Origin: Acheta domesticus
Taxonomy: Eukaryota; Arthropoda; Insecta; Orthoptera; Gryllidae
Direction of reading: 5' to 3'
Assembly: GCA_031308135.1 (NCBI GenBank)
Contig: JAHLJT010004567.1
Span: forward strand, 134,182,991 to 134,246,990
Length of the DNA stretch: 64,000 nt
Both the position numbers and the translations under genes were made by a program. The notes under the pieces are model-generated. The model was given only the letters and a program-made list of their open reading frames with translations. It was not told where the DNA came from and did not search any database. Numbering within the stretch: the stretch's first letter is position 1; each line of letters starts with the position of its first letter. This document shows positions 1-14,000 of the stretch, one piece after another.

Positions 1-139
1 ACAATATAATACACCCATGTAATTCAATCGCACAGAATATCAAGTAATTAGTAATTTCACATACTGTTGCAGTTTCTACAGGCTCTGAAAGGTCAGGCAG
101 AATCGACAAGCATCGAACCAGCAAAAATTTAATAAAATT

Positions 140-846
140 AGATTACGGTGTGAGGAACGTCTCTTTGAGGCCATTGGCCTCAAAATTTTAGTTTTTAAGG
201 CCGTAGAACACTTCGTTTAGGAGTTTTTTAATGATATAGATTCAAAAAATCCTGATGTGCATTGCTGATTGCATTTTACATGAATATTTAGAAGCATCAA
301 ATCCTTCATGTTTTTAAAGTCAAAGAGTAATTAGTCACTTCTCTGTGAAAGTCTGTTTCTTTAGAGACTTCATTTATAAAGATTGGTTGCATGTGAGAGC
401 TGCAAAGGGAAGGTCTTGTTGAAGTTCAAGTGTTTGTCTTGTTCAAGTGGCAAATTTTTTAACAACTCATAGAAATATTCTTTCTCTCCTATGGATTCCA
501 AGAGTTCTTTCTCAATAATTAATACAAGAGACATGTTGCACATTTGCTCTTCTCCTTGTGTTTATTTTGTAAAATTATGTATTACTTTTAAACAAGAAAA
601 ACTACTTTCTATGGATACTTTTGGAGCTGGTAATATGCATATTAATTTAGCAAGACGGAAAATGTCCTTAAACACCAAGTCAAAATTTTCTCTTTCCAAT
701 ATTTTATCAAATTTCATGGGGATTTGTCTTAAAATGTTGCAGTTGCAATAAAAACAATCAGTTTGTGTTAATAAATCCAGTGATTCAAAAATCCATGTTA
801 GTGAACAAATTCTCCTTTGTTTACAATCAAATACAAAAATTTTCAA
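140..846 (-). pseudogene. hAT-type transposase C-terminal remnant
   Basis: The minus strand reads through 846-562 into LAKLICILPAPKVSIESSFSC, then an in-frame stop, then TQGEEQMCNMSLVLIIEKEL. This matches the hAT dimerisation domain pattern (LPxxxAxxERxFSxLKxIKxxLRNTxxxERLxxL). The downstream part (about 160-420) recurs at 14205-14480, so both derive from one family. It lies in PLK4 intron 13, in the same orientation as the gene, and is clearly inactive. Confidence 0.75.
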
Positions 847-1912
847 TCAGCTCTTCTTAAATTGTAAGTTAAACAAATAGTTTTTGTTTCAGTTAGACTG
901 TGATATCTTCATTTTCCTTCACAGTGCATGACAACCAAAACACCTAAATACACTATCAAATCCAGTAAAAACACGAGCAGGATGCACACAAACACAATAC
1001 ACTGTCTCTCCTCACAATTTCATAATACGTTGTACTGGTGTATTTCACCATGCATGGTTAAGAATAGCTGAGATTCTACAAAGCTGGAGCAATGACTGGA
1101 GGGCTTATTGTTGTGCAAAGGAATATGGCATAAAGAAGCTGGATGAATCACTGTGAGTGGTGACAAGCTCTCAATTCCATGTACCAATATTGGCAAATTG
1201 CTTCTTGTAGTTTCATGTCTATTCCTCAGCTGTGTTTACCATTACCATTAAAATCCCTGTAGATTTTCCCCAACATTCAATTCTTTAAAATATTGAAAAT
1301 GCATAATTTTTATAATTTTGTTTGGTCGTCAGTGAATCTGTCGATGTTTGAATGCCTCATCACTGAAAAGAGCCATTTTCAAAATTCTATTCATAAAATA
1401 ATGAAAGAAATAATTACAAAGGTTTAAGATAAAAATAACAAATCACTCAATCACATGCACCAACAGCTGAAAATTACAATTATAGTTTGAAGAGCCATGT
1501 TTTAAATATCAAAAATCCCCAAGTAAATTGTGTAATAGTAATATATGTGTGACCTTTGGGTGGTCAAAATCCAAAGGGCACACTAACCCACCTGTAACCC
1601 ACCACTAAAACACATCCCACCCGTTTTTACAACAAAACAATATTGCGGGCACTTGGTGAAAGTTGTTTCTCCTTCACTGAACCTGTTTACTTAACTTTCA
1701 CCTTGCAACCACAGTGTTACATTCAGGACTTGATTATTTTTTATTCTTTCTAATACAGTGAACAATTAGCTGAATAAATTACTTTTATCATTGTTCAAGA
1801 AATATTCCAGAGGGTTTAAAAGATGCTTTCACAAATACACAATGTTTATTCTCTGGAGAAAAGTGTTGAAACAGTTAATCTAAGTGAGTAGGTAATAATA
1901 ATTTTCAAATAC
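847..1912. other. PLK4 intron 13, no recognisable feature
   Basis: A+T-rich sequence. I searched the minus strand for the PB3 strand motif (V-W/Q-V-Q-x-N-D-G-S) and found nothing. No repeat was recognised. Confidence 0.5.
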
Positions 1913-2035
1913 CTGTGCTGCAATGCCAATTCCAGGAATGTGGACAGAATTCTTCAATCGACCAACAGATGGTGCAGGAGATATGCCTCGGGATGGTGGG
2001 GCAGAGTTTGGTGTCAGAAAACTGAAAGACTGCAG
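1913..2035 (-). CDS. PLK4: PLK4 exon 13 (lead-in to PB3)
   Basis: It encodes 41 residues, [20 protein letters not shown] onward to [14 protein letters not shown]. In human PLK4 the equivalent is LLKSVFVKNVGWATQ, directly before the PB3 strand TSGAVWVQFNDGS. Phase 0 joins correctly to exon 12. The acceptor could instead be 6 bases further in (2029), because TGCAG occurs twice. The donor is GTATTT. I find no PB3 exon between 1 and 1912. Confidence 0.85.
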
Positions 2036-5000
2036 CTGCAAATCAAATACCAAAATTACCATTTCATATTTGATACACCAAAGTTTATGTTTTAAAAAAG
2101 GTTGCAATGAAATAAACTTTTTCAAAAATACAGACATACTATTTATGTGAATTTAATAGTCAATAATGGCTGTCTCAATTTCAGATCACTTTTATCATCT
2201 CAAGACAAAACTAAAATATAAAGAAGTTTGACTAACTACTAGCCTGTGAAGTTACAGATAAAATACAGTGGACTAGTTCTTTGACCTCTCAAACTGCAAA
2301 TGCTTTCACTAATGGAAATTCATCCATCAATTTTGTGAGCCGTCATTCTGAAAGGAATTTTTGAAACTTACTGAGTGGAGTTAAGAACATTCAAAACATA
2401 AAATTTTTAACTCAATTTAACACGGCAATACTTATATTAACAGAGATATTTTCTTTTGCCTAATAAAAGTTCATTCAATCTTTCATATCAAAAAGCTTAA
2501 CAGGTACAGAATAAAACAATCTGTTTGACTAAGACTAATTCCGTGTTTCATTAAAATTGTTTCTGTGGTGTGAAAACTATTTTCTTAAGTTCTTTAAATA
2601 CATCTGACTTTCAAGTTTCTTCAAACCATTCGAACTGCATCGCCAATTATGTAGATATTCCCTTCCATTCCTAAAAAATGCCAAACAGTCCTGTCATTCT
2701 CTACATTTCACCCACTTACACGAACCCACACATATCTCTATTAAGGAATTAAAGCTAAGCTTAACAAAAAAATAATAATAATAATATTAATAATTGTAGC
2801 TAAAGTAAACCCAAACATGCTGATTCTTGGAAGGATACTCAAAGAAGGAATCAATTTCAGAATTTTTCATTGGTACAAATAATCTGATAAAATTTTATTC
2901 CTGCTGAGGTCTACACTGATGCCAAGAATGTATTGAATATACTCTTTTTTATGTCATTTTTGAAGTAAAATTACAAACATTATTGGTCCCATCTAGAATA
3001 TTACAACCCCATTTTAAAAGTTCCACTATCACAAAGAATGCCAAGTTTCAGGAACAACACGAGTATTACAAATCTATTGGAAATGTAAATAATTTAGTAA
3101 TTAACTTGCTTTGTTTGCATTTGAAAATTTCATGTTGTCTTGTCTAAGTATATTCCTCTATATATCATCAGAGTCTGGGTGATTGATTTAGAGATGATGC
3201 ATCCAAAATTAGTTTATGATATTTGTTTCAGGGTAATTGAATAAACAAACGTGATATGAAATGAAAAACTAGTGGTGCTACACCACATACTTTCTTGTAT
3301 TATTGGTCACAGTTACGTGACATTTAATATTGCATCTTCTACCTCAGTTTCACTTATCGTTGCATTGAAAAACTTCTAACCAAGCAGAGTCTAGTTAAAC
3401 TAGTGGTGTTAAAGAAAGGCACAGACTATGTCAGGGCTGTCAAACGGAGCACGTACGTGCTCGGAGCGCGCTTGCGCTCTGCCAGGGCACGCAGTGCCCG
3501 CGGCGAAGGGAAGCCCGCGCACCCATTTCTCAGTCAGGGATGCACAGAAGGCAGTCATGGCGGGACAGAAGACGTACAAGTTTCAGTTTGGGCTCTTGCT
3601 TTCTTGCGCAGTGATTGCGGAAGTGATGCACAAGAAAGTATTTAATAATAAAAAAGAGTAATGTTAAAAGTGGTATCTCCTTCCATGGAGACTACAAAAC
3701 TTTTCGTTAAGACGCGATCGGATGTTCGTACAGTCTTTTAATAGGAAATTTGGTAGATTTTAAGAACAGGGTTCGGCTCCTATTGACGCGCACGATTCGG
3801 TTCCGAACGAGTCACTTGCGGCGCCGCCACAGTGTGCACACGGCCACGTGGCCAACGCATTTTCGTGTAGAATCGTGACGCTTCGCTACCCGTGTCCAAG
3901 TTGAGGACGAGGCTCGGGCCTTCGGCCCTCGCGTTAACATAAAACATCCTTGAGTCTGTCCAACGCATAATTACCAACGCATTTTATGCATTTAACATTA
4001 TGCATGCAACGCATTTTATGCATTTAACCATTGTAATTCTCCATTACACATTCGCACCACACCGCACAATGCACAATGCAAGCAGTGCTCCCGGAGTGAT
4101 TCGTTCTCGTGGTCCGCGCGAGTGAACCATGCGCAAGTGAACCGTGCGCCGAACCCTGTCCTTAAAATCAGCCGGAAATTTTTGATTAATTCAATTTTGT
4201 ATTAGGTAAAGGTGTTTTTACTTTCCCATATACGTACGTATACACGGAGTGATATACGTAGTATAGGGAAAGTTATGTAATGCTGCCCGAAAAAACGGCC
4301 AATTTCCGGCGGAAAAAAATTCATTGCCGGGCTGTGAAAAGAAAAAAGTGGATAAAACCAGTTGCTAAATTAAGAAAAAAAATCTCCTAACACGTGGTGT
4401 AACCAGAAACCCTGTTTTCTAGGTCCTTGATACCGAAAACCCAATTGAAAGGAAAACGTCCGCCTGTCCGTCTGTGAACACTGCTAGCGCCTAAACCATA
4501 CGTACGATTTCTTCCAAAATGGATATTCCCCGGTCGATATGGCTCTAGTCGAAGCTTTGAGATTTTGAAAATGATTCTTCAAAATTTGGGAAGTATATGA
4601 AGGCCCCGGGGATTTTCAAAATTTTCTCAAAAACAGCTCCAAATTTTTTCTTTAAATTTCTTGTATGAATAGAGTAAAATACACTTATTAACATGGCATA
4701 GGTCCGATTGTCACGAATAACTCTGAATTTTCGAAAATTGTGAAAGTTTGAACTTTTTCGGCGTCTTTCTCCAACTACAAAATTGAAGATAGAGATTTTT
4801 TTTCAAATAAAATTTGTTATGCATATTGAGTTCTTTTATAAAGGTCATGTAAATGTTTTTCAAAATTTTAGTAGTTTTCGTGCAATATGTGCAATTTTAA
4901 AAAATTACAAAAACTAGATTTTCTCAAAACCGGTTCCAAAGTTTTTCTTTACACTTTAGGTCGGGATAGTGGTAAATGTAATCTATCAGATGACATAAAA

Positions 5001-8000
5001 GCCATATTGCTCTATAGGTTGTTTTTTTCAAAAATTGCAAAAATGTAAATTTTTTCACAAGTTTCTCACGTCCATAATATTTACATTAGCGGCGATTTTT
5101 TCACGTTATTATATTTAGAGTACATGAGTACATATGTTTTAAATAATGTCAAGTAAAGTTTCTCGAAAACACAACCGTTTTCTGTGAAAAGTAGCTCAAA
5201 ATTTCGCATTTTCAGAAATGCTCAAAAGCCATTTTCTCATATATAGCTGCAGATTTTTTCTTCAGACTTTTGTAACGGATAGTGCTAATTAAACTCTTTA
5301 GTATAGCGTAAAGTTTATTTTAAGTTATTTTTTTGTTTTTTCAAAAATTACATTATTGTAATTTTTTTGAAAGATCTCTCACATCTTTAATATGCACATT
5401 ACCAGCAATTTGTAAACATTATTATATTTGTGAGTGTAAGTGCTTCAAATAACTTCAAATAAAGTATTCTGAAAACTCAAACAATTTCTGTGAAAATGAG
5501 CTTCAAATTTCGCATTTTTAGTAGCGCTAAAACGCCATTTTCTCTTAAATGGCACATAATTTTTAAAAGAAAATCGCCATTTACGACTAAGTTTTTGTGT
5601 TCTTTAATATTCTAAAATTAATGTTTCCGTTCTACCAATAGGGAACCGAAAAATTAAGAAAATGACCAAACAAAATGTACTTTTGGCGGTGATAGATGAC
5701 AGCTGGCAAGAACGAGTTTGTGGCAATTCCGAATAGCTAGCGAAGATCCAAGGAAATAGAAAACTAATACGGGAAAGTCTGTGCCATTCTGTAGCACCAC
5801 TAGTTTAGAAAAAAGAATAGTTTTCATACAGTGGCCTAACAATCCCTCCCGGGCCCCGATGTATGGTCGGTCGGGGGCCCCCAGGTTACAAGCAAGCAAA
5901 AGAAAAAAAGAAAAAAAAACGAGAAAGAAAAACGCGCGCACACACACACACCTTCTTGGAATCTAACCCTCCGGACTTCCCCTTTTAACGAACGCATCGA
6001 TAATTTCGTCCAGATTCGCTTTCAAGGAGTTGGTTACCTTGTTCTCTGTGGACAAAATACTCAAGTCCGCCAACTTCTCTTGTCCCATCGAGTTTCGAAG
6101 GTAATTTTTGATCATTTTCAGTATCGAGAATGATCGTTCTGCCGTTGCAACTGTCACGGGAATTGTCAAGAAAAGTAAAAGTACGGAACACACATCCACA
6201 ATAATTACTTTTGTTCTCAACTGTAATGAACAAGCAAAAAGAGACCTCAAATGGGGGCCCCTTGTGGTCGGGGGCCCCACCGCACTGCATCCGCTGGACC
6301 AGCGGTAGTTACGCCACTGTATTCATAAATATACTTGGAGTGCCCGGGGATAACATTCAGTGATAGATTATGTAATAGCTAATAAAAAATTAAGTTCTAA
6401 TGTGAAGGATACCCGTGTTTTAAGAAGATACATTTACTCAGATCACTGTCTAGTGGAAACAAAAATAAATATAAGAACAAGATGGAAGAAACAAACTGCT
6501 TCAAAAAATAAACAAGAGGATGTAGGGTATGAAGTGTATCTACTAGAAGACCATAGTGTGATATACCAAAATATATAATATTTTGTTAATAACATTGGCT
6601 GTAAATGGGTTGGACAAAAGGGTATGCAAATGGCGATATACAGCCTTAACGCCGGCGCAGTGGTTGGCAAGGTCAACAAACTGCATTCAGGCCTTGAAGA
6701 GGTGGGGGCGCTGGCTAGATAGACAGATAAAATAATGTGTGATTGGTCTGAAAAGGAATGACTGTCGAGGGCGTGGCTACTTGGTTTGATAAGAGGGGGA
6801 TGGATTGGCTAAGGGAGAATAGACTGTCAAATTTTGTAGTTTTGTTTTAAAAAAGAGGAACGAAAGACGGATACCGAAGCGTTGAGGGCGAAAGAACAGG
6901 GAGAACTGGACATTCTGATAGAGGTCGTCGAGTAGTACAGATCGCTCGCGAGTATAATATTAGTGAAGCGGGACTTGTAAGCTTTGAGTGAGACTTAATA
7001 GTTTTTTTTCGGACTCTGACAGTTAATGTGCAGAAGTGAATTCGCGTAGGACTTGGAAAGTTTTTTATATTGCAGTGTTGGACTTTAAATGTTTTACCAC
7101 TAGTTGGGGAGGACTATGAATTCTAAATATCACGTAAGAACCGGTAGATTTTCTAGGCAGTGAGGGCTGGATGCGTCGGCAGCGTCGCAAGATTAGAAGA
7201 AAGAAGCAGGACTTGGGATCATCTCCCTTCAAGTGGGAAGATACTGCGGACCGTCGTCGATCAAGACGTTAGATAAGTACTGCAGTACAAAAGTTTTATT
7301 TAAAAAGGTCATGACCTAGAACAATTGTCAAAATTGTTAAATAAATTGTTGAATTTTTCTTTTGGAAATGAAAATATTTTCATTTAGTCAATCACAATTG
7401 TTAAGTAGTTAGAAATAGATAATTATTCCCTTTCAGATTCCTCGCCATACTGTATAGTTGGCAGATCAAGTAATCGGCTATCTAGGCGATAGCGATTATC
7501 TATAACGGGACCCATTGACCCAGCTAGCCGGACATTTATCAATTTGTTAAAATTAGCTGTGGAAGTATTGGTTTTAATTAACGTAACCTGTTCCTGGCGC
7601 CCAAAATTTTACTATAAATTCGGAACGGGTCACGATTATAACCGTCCTAAGGTGAATGATGTCAACGATCTCGTAATAGTTCATGACGAGACATTGTTGG
7701 TACATTTCAATAGTATAAGTCAGTTATATCAGAAACGGTTGAATCAGTTCTTGAGCAACACCGCCACATCAGAAAATCTAAATAAAGAATGGAGAAACAT
7801 TAAAGAATCGATAAGTAGAGCAGCGTAAGGCACTCGAAAAATTAGAGAAAAAAGGAAAACTTTGAAAATACGGAATGATACAATTGCAGAGCAGTGCAAG
7901 AAAAGAAGATAGCATTCCTAATTTATCTACAAAGCAAAAATGAGCAGACTAAACAGATCTACAACCAAAACAGAAATAAAGCTGAATCATTAGTGAGTCA

Positions 8001-11000
8001 AGCCAATTAAGAATCTTGGGATAGATAAGTGAATATGTTAGAACATGATGTATTCGGAAGACAAAAGTATAGCCTATAAAGTGTTAAAAACAATGAATTT
8101 AGAAAAAACAGATCCGGCAAGATTGAATATAATTTCCAGGAAAGACTGTTTGGACTACTTTGTAAAATTATGGAGTGGGATTGAAGAAATGTATTCACTA
8201 GTTGAAGAAAAAGGAACAAAAAGAAATATAGATATGTTAGACATGAAAGAGCTTGATAGTGCATTAAAGTCCCCAAAAAATAGGAAAGCCTGTGGTTCTG
8301 ATGGGGTTAACATAGAATTAATGAAATATGGAGGTATGTTACTGAAATTTCGAATGCTCCACCTAATGAATGAATGCTGGCAAAGATGTACAATACCCGA
8401 TGAATGGTTAGATTCATTAATTATTCCATGTTTTAAAAAAGGAGATTGGAGTAAATGTCACAACTATACGGGTATTTGTCTACTTAACTTGTGTTACAAA
8501 GTATATGCAAAAATTGTGAATAATAGAATAGCTCCCATTGCTGACTGCACTCTTCCCCAGGAACAATAGGGGTTTAGAAAAGGTTGTTCAACAATAGATG
8601 ACATATTTACATTAAAACAAATAATTGAGAAACAAGTTGAGTTTAATAGAGAAACACATTTAGCCTTTGTGGATACTGAAAAGGTGTTTGATAATGTCAA
8701 CATGTAAATTATGGAGCATTATGAAAGAAGAGTATCAAAGTCATCTAGTACAAGTGGTGAAAAGTATGTATGATAATACTAATATCGCAATAAATTACAA
8801 TGGATATGTTTCTGGAAAGAGAATTATAAATAAAGGAGTAAGGCAGGGTGACAGTCTTTCGCCAACAGTCTTTAACATATATCTGGGATATATAATTAAA
8901 AGATGGAAGAACATGGTGCCCTCAGGAATTCACCTGGGCAAAAATACATTTTTAAATACTCTTTTATAAGCTGACAACCAGGTAATCCTGCAGGAAAACG
9001 AAGATAATTTGCAAAGATCTATTTACCAACTGGAGCAAACTTTAAAGGACTACATTCAGATAGTATCAGTTAATAAAAGCAAAGTAATGGTTTTTAAAGG
9101 AAAAGAATCGATAAAGACAGAGATTGTGCTTCAAAATATGGTTTTAGAAAAAGTGATGCTTTTGCACTACTTAGGGTGCGAAATTACATATGGAAGAGAT
9201 AGGGATATCACCAGCAAGATCCATAAATTTCAAGCAGTATGTGGAACTATAAATAGAGCATTTAAAAAGAAAGCACGAAAAGAAACCCTGTTAAAATTTT
9301 ATGAAACTAGCGTACCCGTGCGAGAACTCTCGCATGTTAAATCCCACCCTTTCCCTATCCATTTGTCTATCCGTTCCATAAAGGAGAGGACTAATGTACT
9401 AACAGAATATCAAACAAAATAACAATGCAATTGATGTTTGAAACAAATTTTCAATTAAAGTTTATTCAACATTATAGAGAGATGTTCTTGGAACAATTCA
9501 TACTTCTTTAAAAACAACATTTGAAGAAAATTTTCAATCTTCCTTGAGAGTTAGCTTTTCGATTTCCTTGATAGTCAAATAATAGAAAAGGTACTCTTGA
9601 GAAAGTCAAGTAAAGTAGTGCGAAAATACCGGATCGGGCAAGAACAGACCTACTCATTGCAATATTATTTAACTTTCCTTGATTTGTTATGAAGAACCGA
9701 GTGGGTTTTGGAGAGTCAGGGTGTCGTCTTGCTGGGGTGAGAAAATTGAAAAATTATTTGTTTACTAAAAGGTATTGAATTATTTTCTGCGTCCTTACAT
9801 ACCTCAAGAAAAACAATTCTGAGCCAAAAAATAATCATACTAAAATTTTCACCTTTGAGTACTAAATACCATTTGTTAGCATTAGAAACAATTTAGTAGG
9901 CATTAGTAAACCCACTTCGGTACATGGGAATGTTGCTCAAACTATGTTTGCATTTTTAATATTTTATTGCATTTTAACAAACCGACATCTTGAGTTTAAT
10001 ATCAAACGGTGTTTTATTTACAATATGAGTTTGCAGTTGGCGACATCTGGAAGTATGTACACTAACGCCCAACATTTAAATCGTGCGTTTGGACTGCGAT
10101 CGTTGGAAGTTGTCGGGTGACTTGCACTAATCTTTCTATAATTTTAAATTTAGTTGTTTTTTAATTGATTCACGTAGTATTGTAGGATAGCGCGTTTTGA
10201 TTTTTGTTTTCCATTTATTTCATGCTATTTTACTTTAGCTACTTTAAAAAATTCGTTCTTTGTGTTGTGCCATAGCACAAGTTTTCCCCTACTACCTCTG
10301 CGTATATATACCCGTGCGAGAAATCTCGTTAGACCCCACACTCATCCCTATCCTTCTATTTTCATTCTAAGAGGGAAAGTAGTTAACGAAACGTGTTTAT
10401 TTGTTTAAAATAAAGTTTGTTATCTCAAATGAAGGCAAACGAAGAAAAAGGTATTACTAGAAGTAAATTGAAGTACAGAAATGGAGTTCCATTAATAAAT
10501 TCCAAAGATAGTTCTTCTATAAACCAGGAAAACTTATAAATAGGCAATCCCTGGATCTATCAATCTTATATCAGAACGTGAGAGGACTTCGCACCAAATT
10601 ATCTACATTGAACATGACTTCATCAGCCTTTCGAAAATCTGGACATCATAATCCTAACTGAAACATGGCTTCACAAGGACATCACAGACACGGAGTTAAA
10701 TCTTTATTCATTTGATGTATATAGGCTAGACAGAAATCCAGATACGAGCGTTTGCGAACGTGGTGGCGGAGTCCTGATCGCGATAAATCGTAAATATACG
10801 AGTTCATTGATTTCTATTGATAAAACAACTGTTGAAAATCTTTTTATTCTCCTACAATTTGATTCTTATGTATATATTATAAGTACTGTGTATTTTCCTC
10901 CTAAATCTCCTATAAATCTTTATATTGATTATACTGAGTCCCTTGAAAACATTTTTGAGAAATACCCTACAGCTAAATTTATAATAACTGGTGATTTTAA

Positions 11001-14000
11001 TTTACCTGATATCAATTGGACTACAGATAATTATATTACTGTAAATGATACTTCAGCTGGTACTTTTGATATCACTTATCAGATTGGTAATTTACTCAAA
11101 AATACTATGAATTACTTGAACGTGAATCAAATTAACAACGTAGTAAATGTTAATGACAAAATGCTAGACTTAGTATTCATCAATGACTCGTTATCTCAAA
11201 TAATTAAATCTGACTTTCCACTAGTTTCTTGTGATAAGTACCATCCTGCTCTCAATATCATTTTAAAAAAAGACAAATTAACTTCATGCTTATACCCTCA
11301 CAAACTTGTGCATAATTTTAAACTAGCTGACTATTATATGATAAATGAAGAATTATTAAAGTTTAATTGGTATTCCGTATTTACTGTAAATTCTTTAGAC
11401 ATATCAATTGAAATCTTATATAATAAATTATATGAAATTATCGAGAAACACGTTCCTAGAAAACTATATTCTTCTTCTTCTTATCCAATTTGGTTTTCTA
11501 AGGATTTGAAAAACATGCTTCAGCAGAAATCGCACGCTCATTCAAAGTTTAAACTATCTCGAAATGTCACTGATTATACTATCTTCTCCGATTTGAGAAA
11601 AAAATGTAAAGCAAGACAAGCTCAGGATTATTCCGAGTATTTAATAGGAATTGAATCTTCTATCGATCATGACATTAGATCATTTTGGAAATATGCTAAC
11701 GCTAAAAGAAAAATATCCGGCTTACCAAATTCTATGTTCTTTCGGAATGAAACCGCGGATTCACCTCAACAAATTGTAAATTTATTCGCAACATTTTTGA
11801 AACTGTGTATATAAATGACGATATTCCAATTATTAGTAATTTAAATCAAGATGATAAACTGGTTGATGTCGACTTTATTGATATAACCCAATGTGATGTT
11901 TTTAATGCTATTGATAAAATGAAAACAGACACTTCTCCTGGCCCTGATGGTGTACCATCATTATTATTGAAAAATTGTAATGCGAATCTGACACCAATTC
12001 TACACTTTTTATTTATTAAATCTCTGCGAGAAGGAACCCTCCCAAAGGTGTGGAAAACCAGTTATATAACCCCGATTCACAAAAAAGATGAACATTCTAA
12101 TGTTGAGAATTATAGACCCATCTCTAAACTTTGTATAATTGCTAAATTGATGGAATCCATCATAACAATAAAATTGACGCAAATTCTAAATCCAACTCTG
12201 ATCGAAGAGCAACATGGTTTTCGTAAAGGGAGGTCTCCTATTACTAATTTGATGACTATCCAACATTATATACTTGGAAATTTAGATATACAAAAACAAG
12301 TAAATGTAATCTATACAGACTTCTCCAAAGCCTTCGATATTGTAAACCATGTTCTTTTACTTCATGTGTTGGAAGAAATTGGTATCCATGGTACAATCTT
12401 GAAATGGTTCTATAATTATTTAACTGGGAGAACGCAGAATGTGAAATATAAATCCTACGTTTCTAGAAATATGTATATCACGTCTGGAGGCCCACAAGGT
12501 TCCCACCTTGGCCCATTATTTGTTAACGATCTTCAGAAAACTCTTCCATATTCCAAATTCCTACTTTTTGCTGATGACTTTAAAATTTATAAAACTATAA
12601 ATTCATTACAAGACTGCTTCGATTTACAATGTGACTTAAATACATTGTTAGATTGGTGTTCGTCAAAAACGTCTGAACTTGAATTATGGAAAATGTAAAT
12701 CCTTGTCTTTTACTAAATCAAATAATCCCATTGTATTCAAGTATGAACTAGGAGATGCAATGTTAGAATCAGTCTCATACTTTAGAGATTTGGGAATTAT
12801 ATTTGATCAAAAAATGAATTTTCATCTACATATTGATTTTTTTTATTAATAAATCAAACCAGATGTTGGGATTTGTGAGACGTATTGCATCTGAATTTAA
12901 TAATGTACAAACCATCAAAACTTTATATCTAACTCTAGTTAGACCGATATTATTATATGGCTCACAAATATGGTCTCCCTTTTACCAGAACCATATCTCT
13001 AGACTTGAGACTGTTCAGCATAAATTTTTTATTTTTGCTGCCTTTAAGCTCAATATTCCATCTCCTAGATTCAGTCACAATTATTTTGAAGTCGCAACTA
13101 GATTGAATATCAGCTCATTACGCTCCCACAGGGATTATTTTGATGTACTTTTTCTGTATAATCGTATTAATCATGACATAGACTTTTCAGAATTATATTG
13201 TACAATTCCTTGGGCTAATCCAGTGCATGATTTGCGTTCTACAGATAGCATGTTATTTAATATTCCTTTTGCGAGATCAACCTTGTACTATTATGTGCCA
13301 TTATGGAAAATGTGTAGAAGTGCAAATTGTAACCATTATAACTTATTTTGTTCACCATATCAATTTAAAAAAACTTATAAAAACCTGTTACTAAATGATT
13401 TTCGATAATACTGTATTATAAATAATAATGTAAATGATATTTGATAATTGGGTGATTGCCTGTAACTATATGTAATAAATAAATAGATAAATAAAAATCT
13501 ATAAAGGTAACTTGCAATGTACTAACACAATTACAAATAAAAATAAAAAGCAATGCAATTAACGTGTAAAAGAAATTTTCAATAAATATTTATTCAATAT
13601 CATGGAGAATTTGCTTGGAACAATTCCCAACACTTACTTAAAGACATTTGAAGTAATTATTCAATATTCTTTGTCAATTAGGTTTTAGTTTTTCACGATA
13701 GTCACAAAAATATTAGCTTTTTACTTTTGAGAAAGCTACATGTCTGAACCCATTGACTTGAAAATTTCATTGAATGATAACAAAAATATTGGTACAGGTA
13801 AAACACAAACACAGTCTTCACTCTTCACTGAACACCCACATCCTTCCACAATTACGTACACAGCACTTATAGACCATGAAAAAACTTTAATTGAATAGTT
13901 TCACTACACGCATAAGAAACAATCTTCATAGGTATAGGTATCAGGCAACTATAATAGTACTTCTAGTTGTTGCTGGAGAGCAAATCTTGAATTAATGATT

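Noticed and set aside
1..1912. PB3-encoding last PLK4 exon at the left edge.
   Set aside because: No minus-strand reading with the V-Q-x-N-D-G-S core was found. The hAT remnant explains the only long open frame.
4217..5806. Family X as a Helitron, because it ends CTAG before T.
   Set aside because: The would-be terminal hairpin has only a 4-base stem, the start is not TC, and the family carries a palindromic head. The evidence is too weak.
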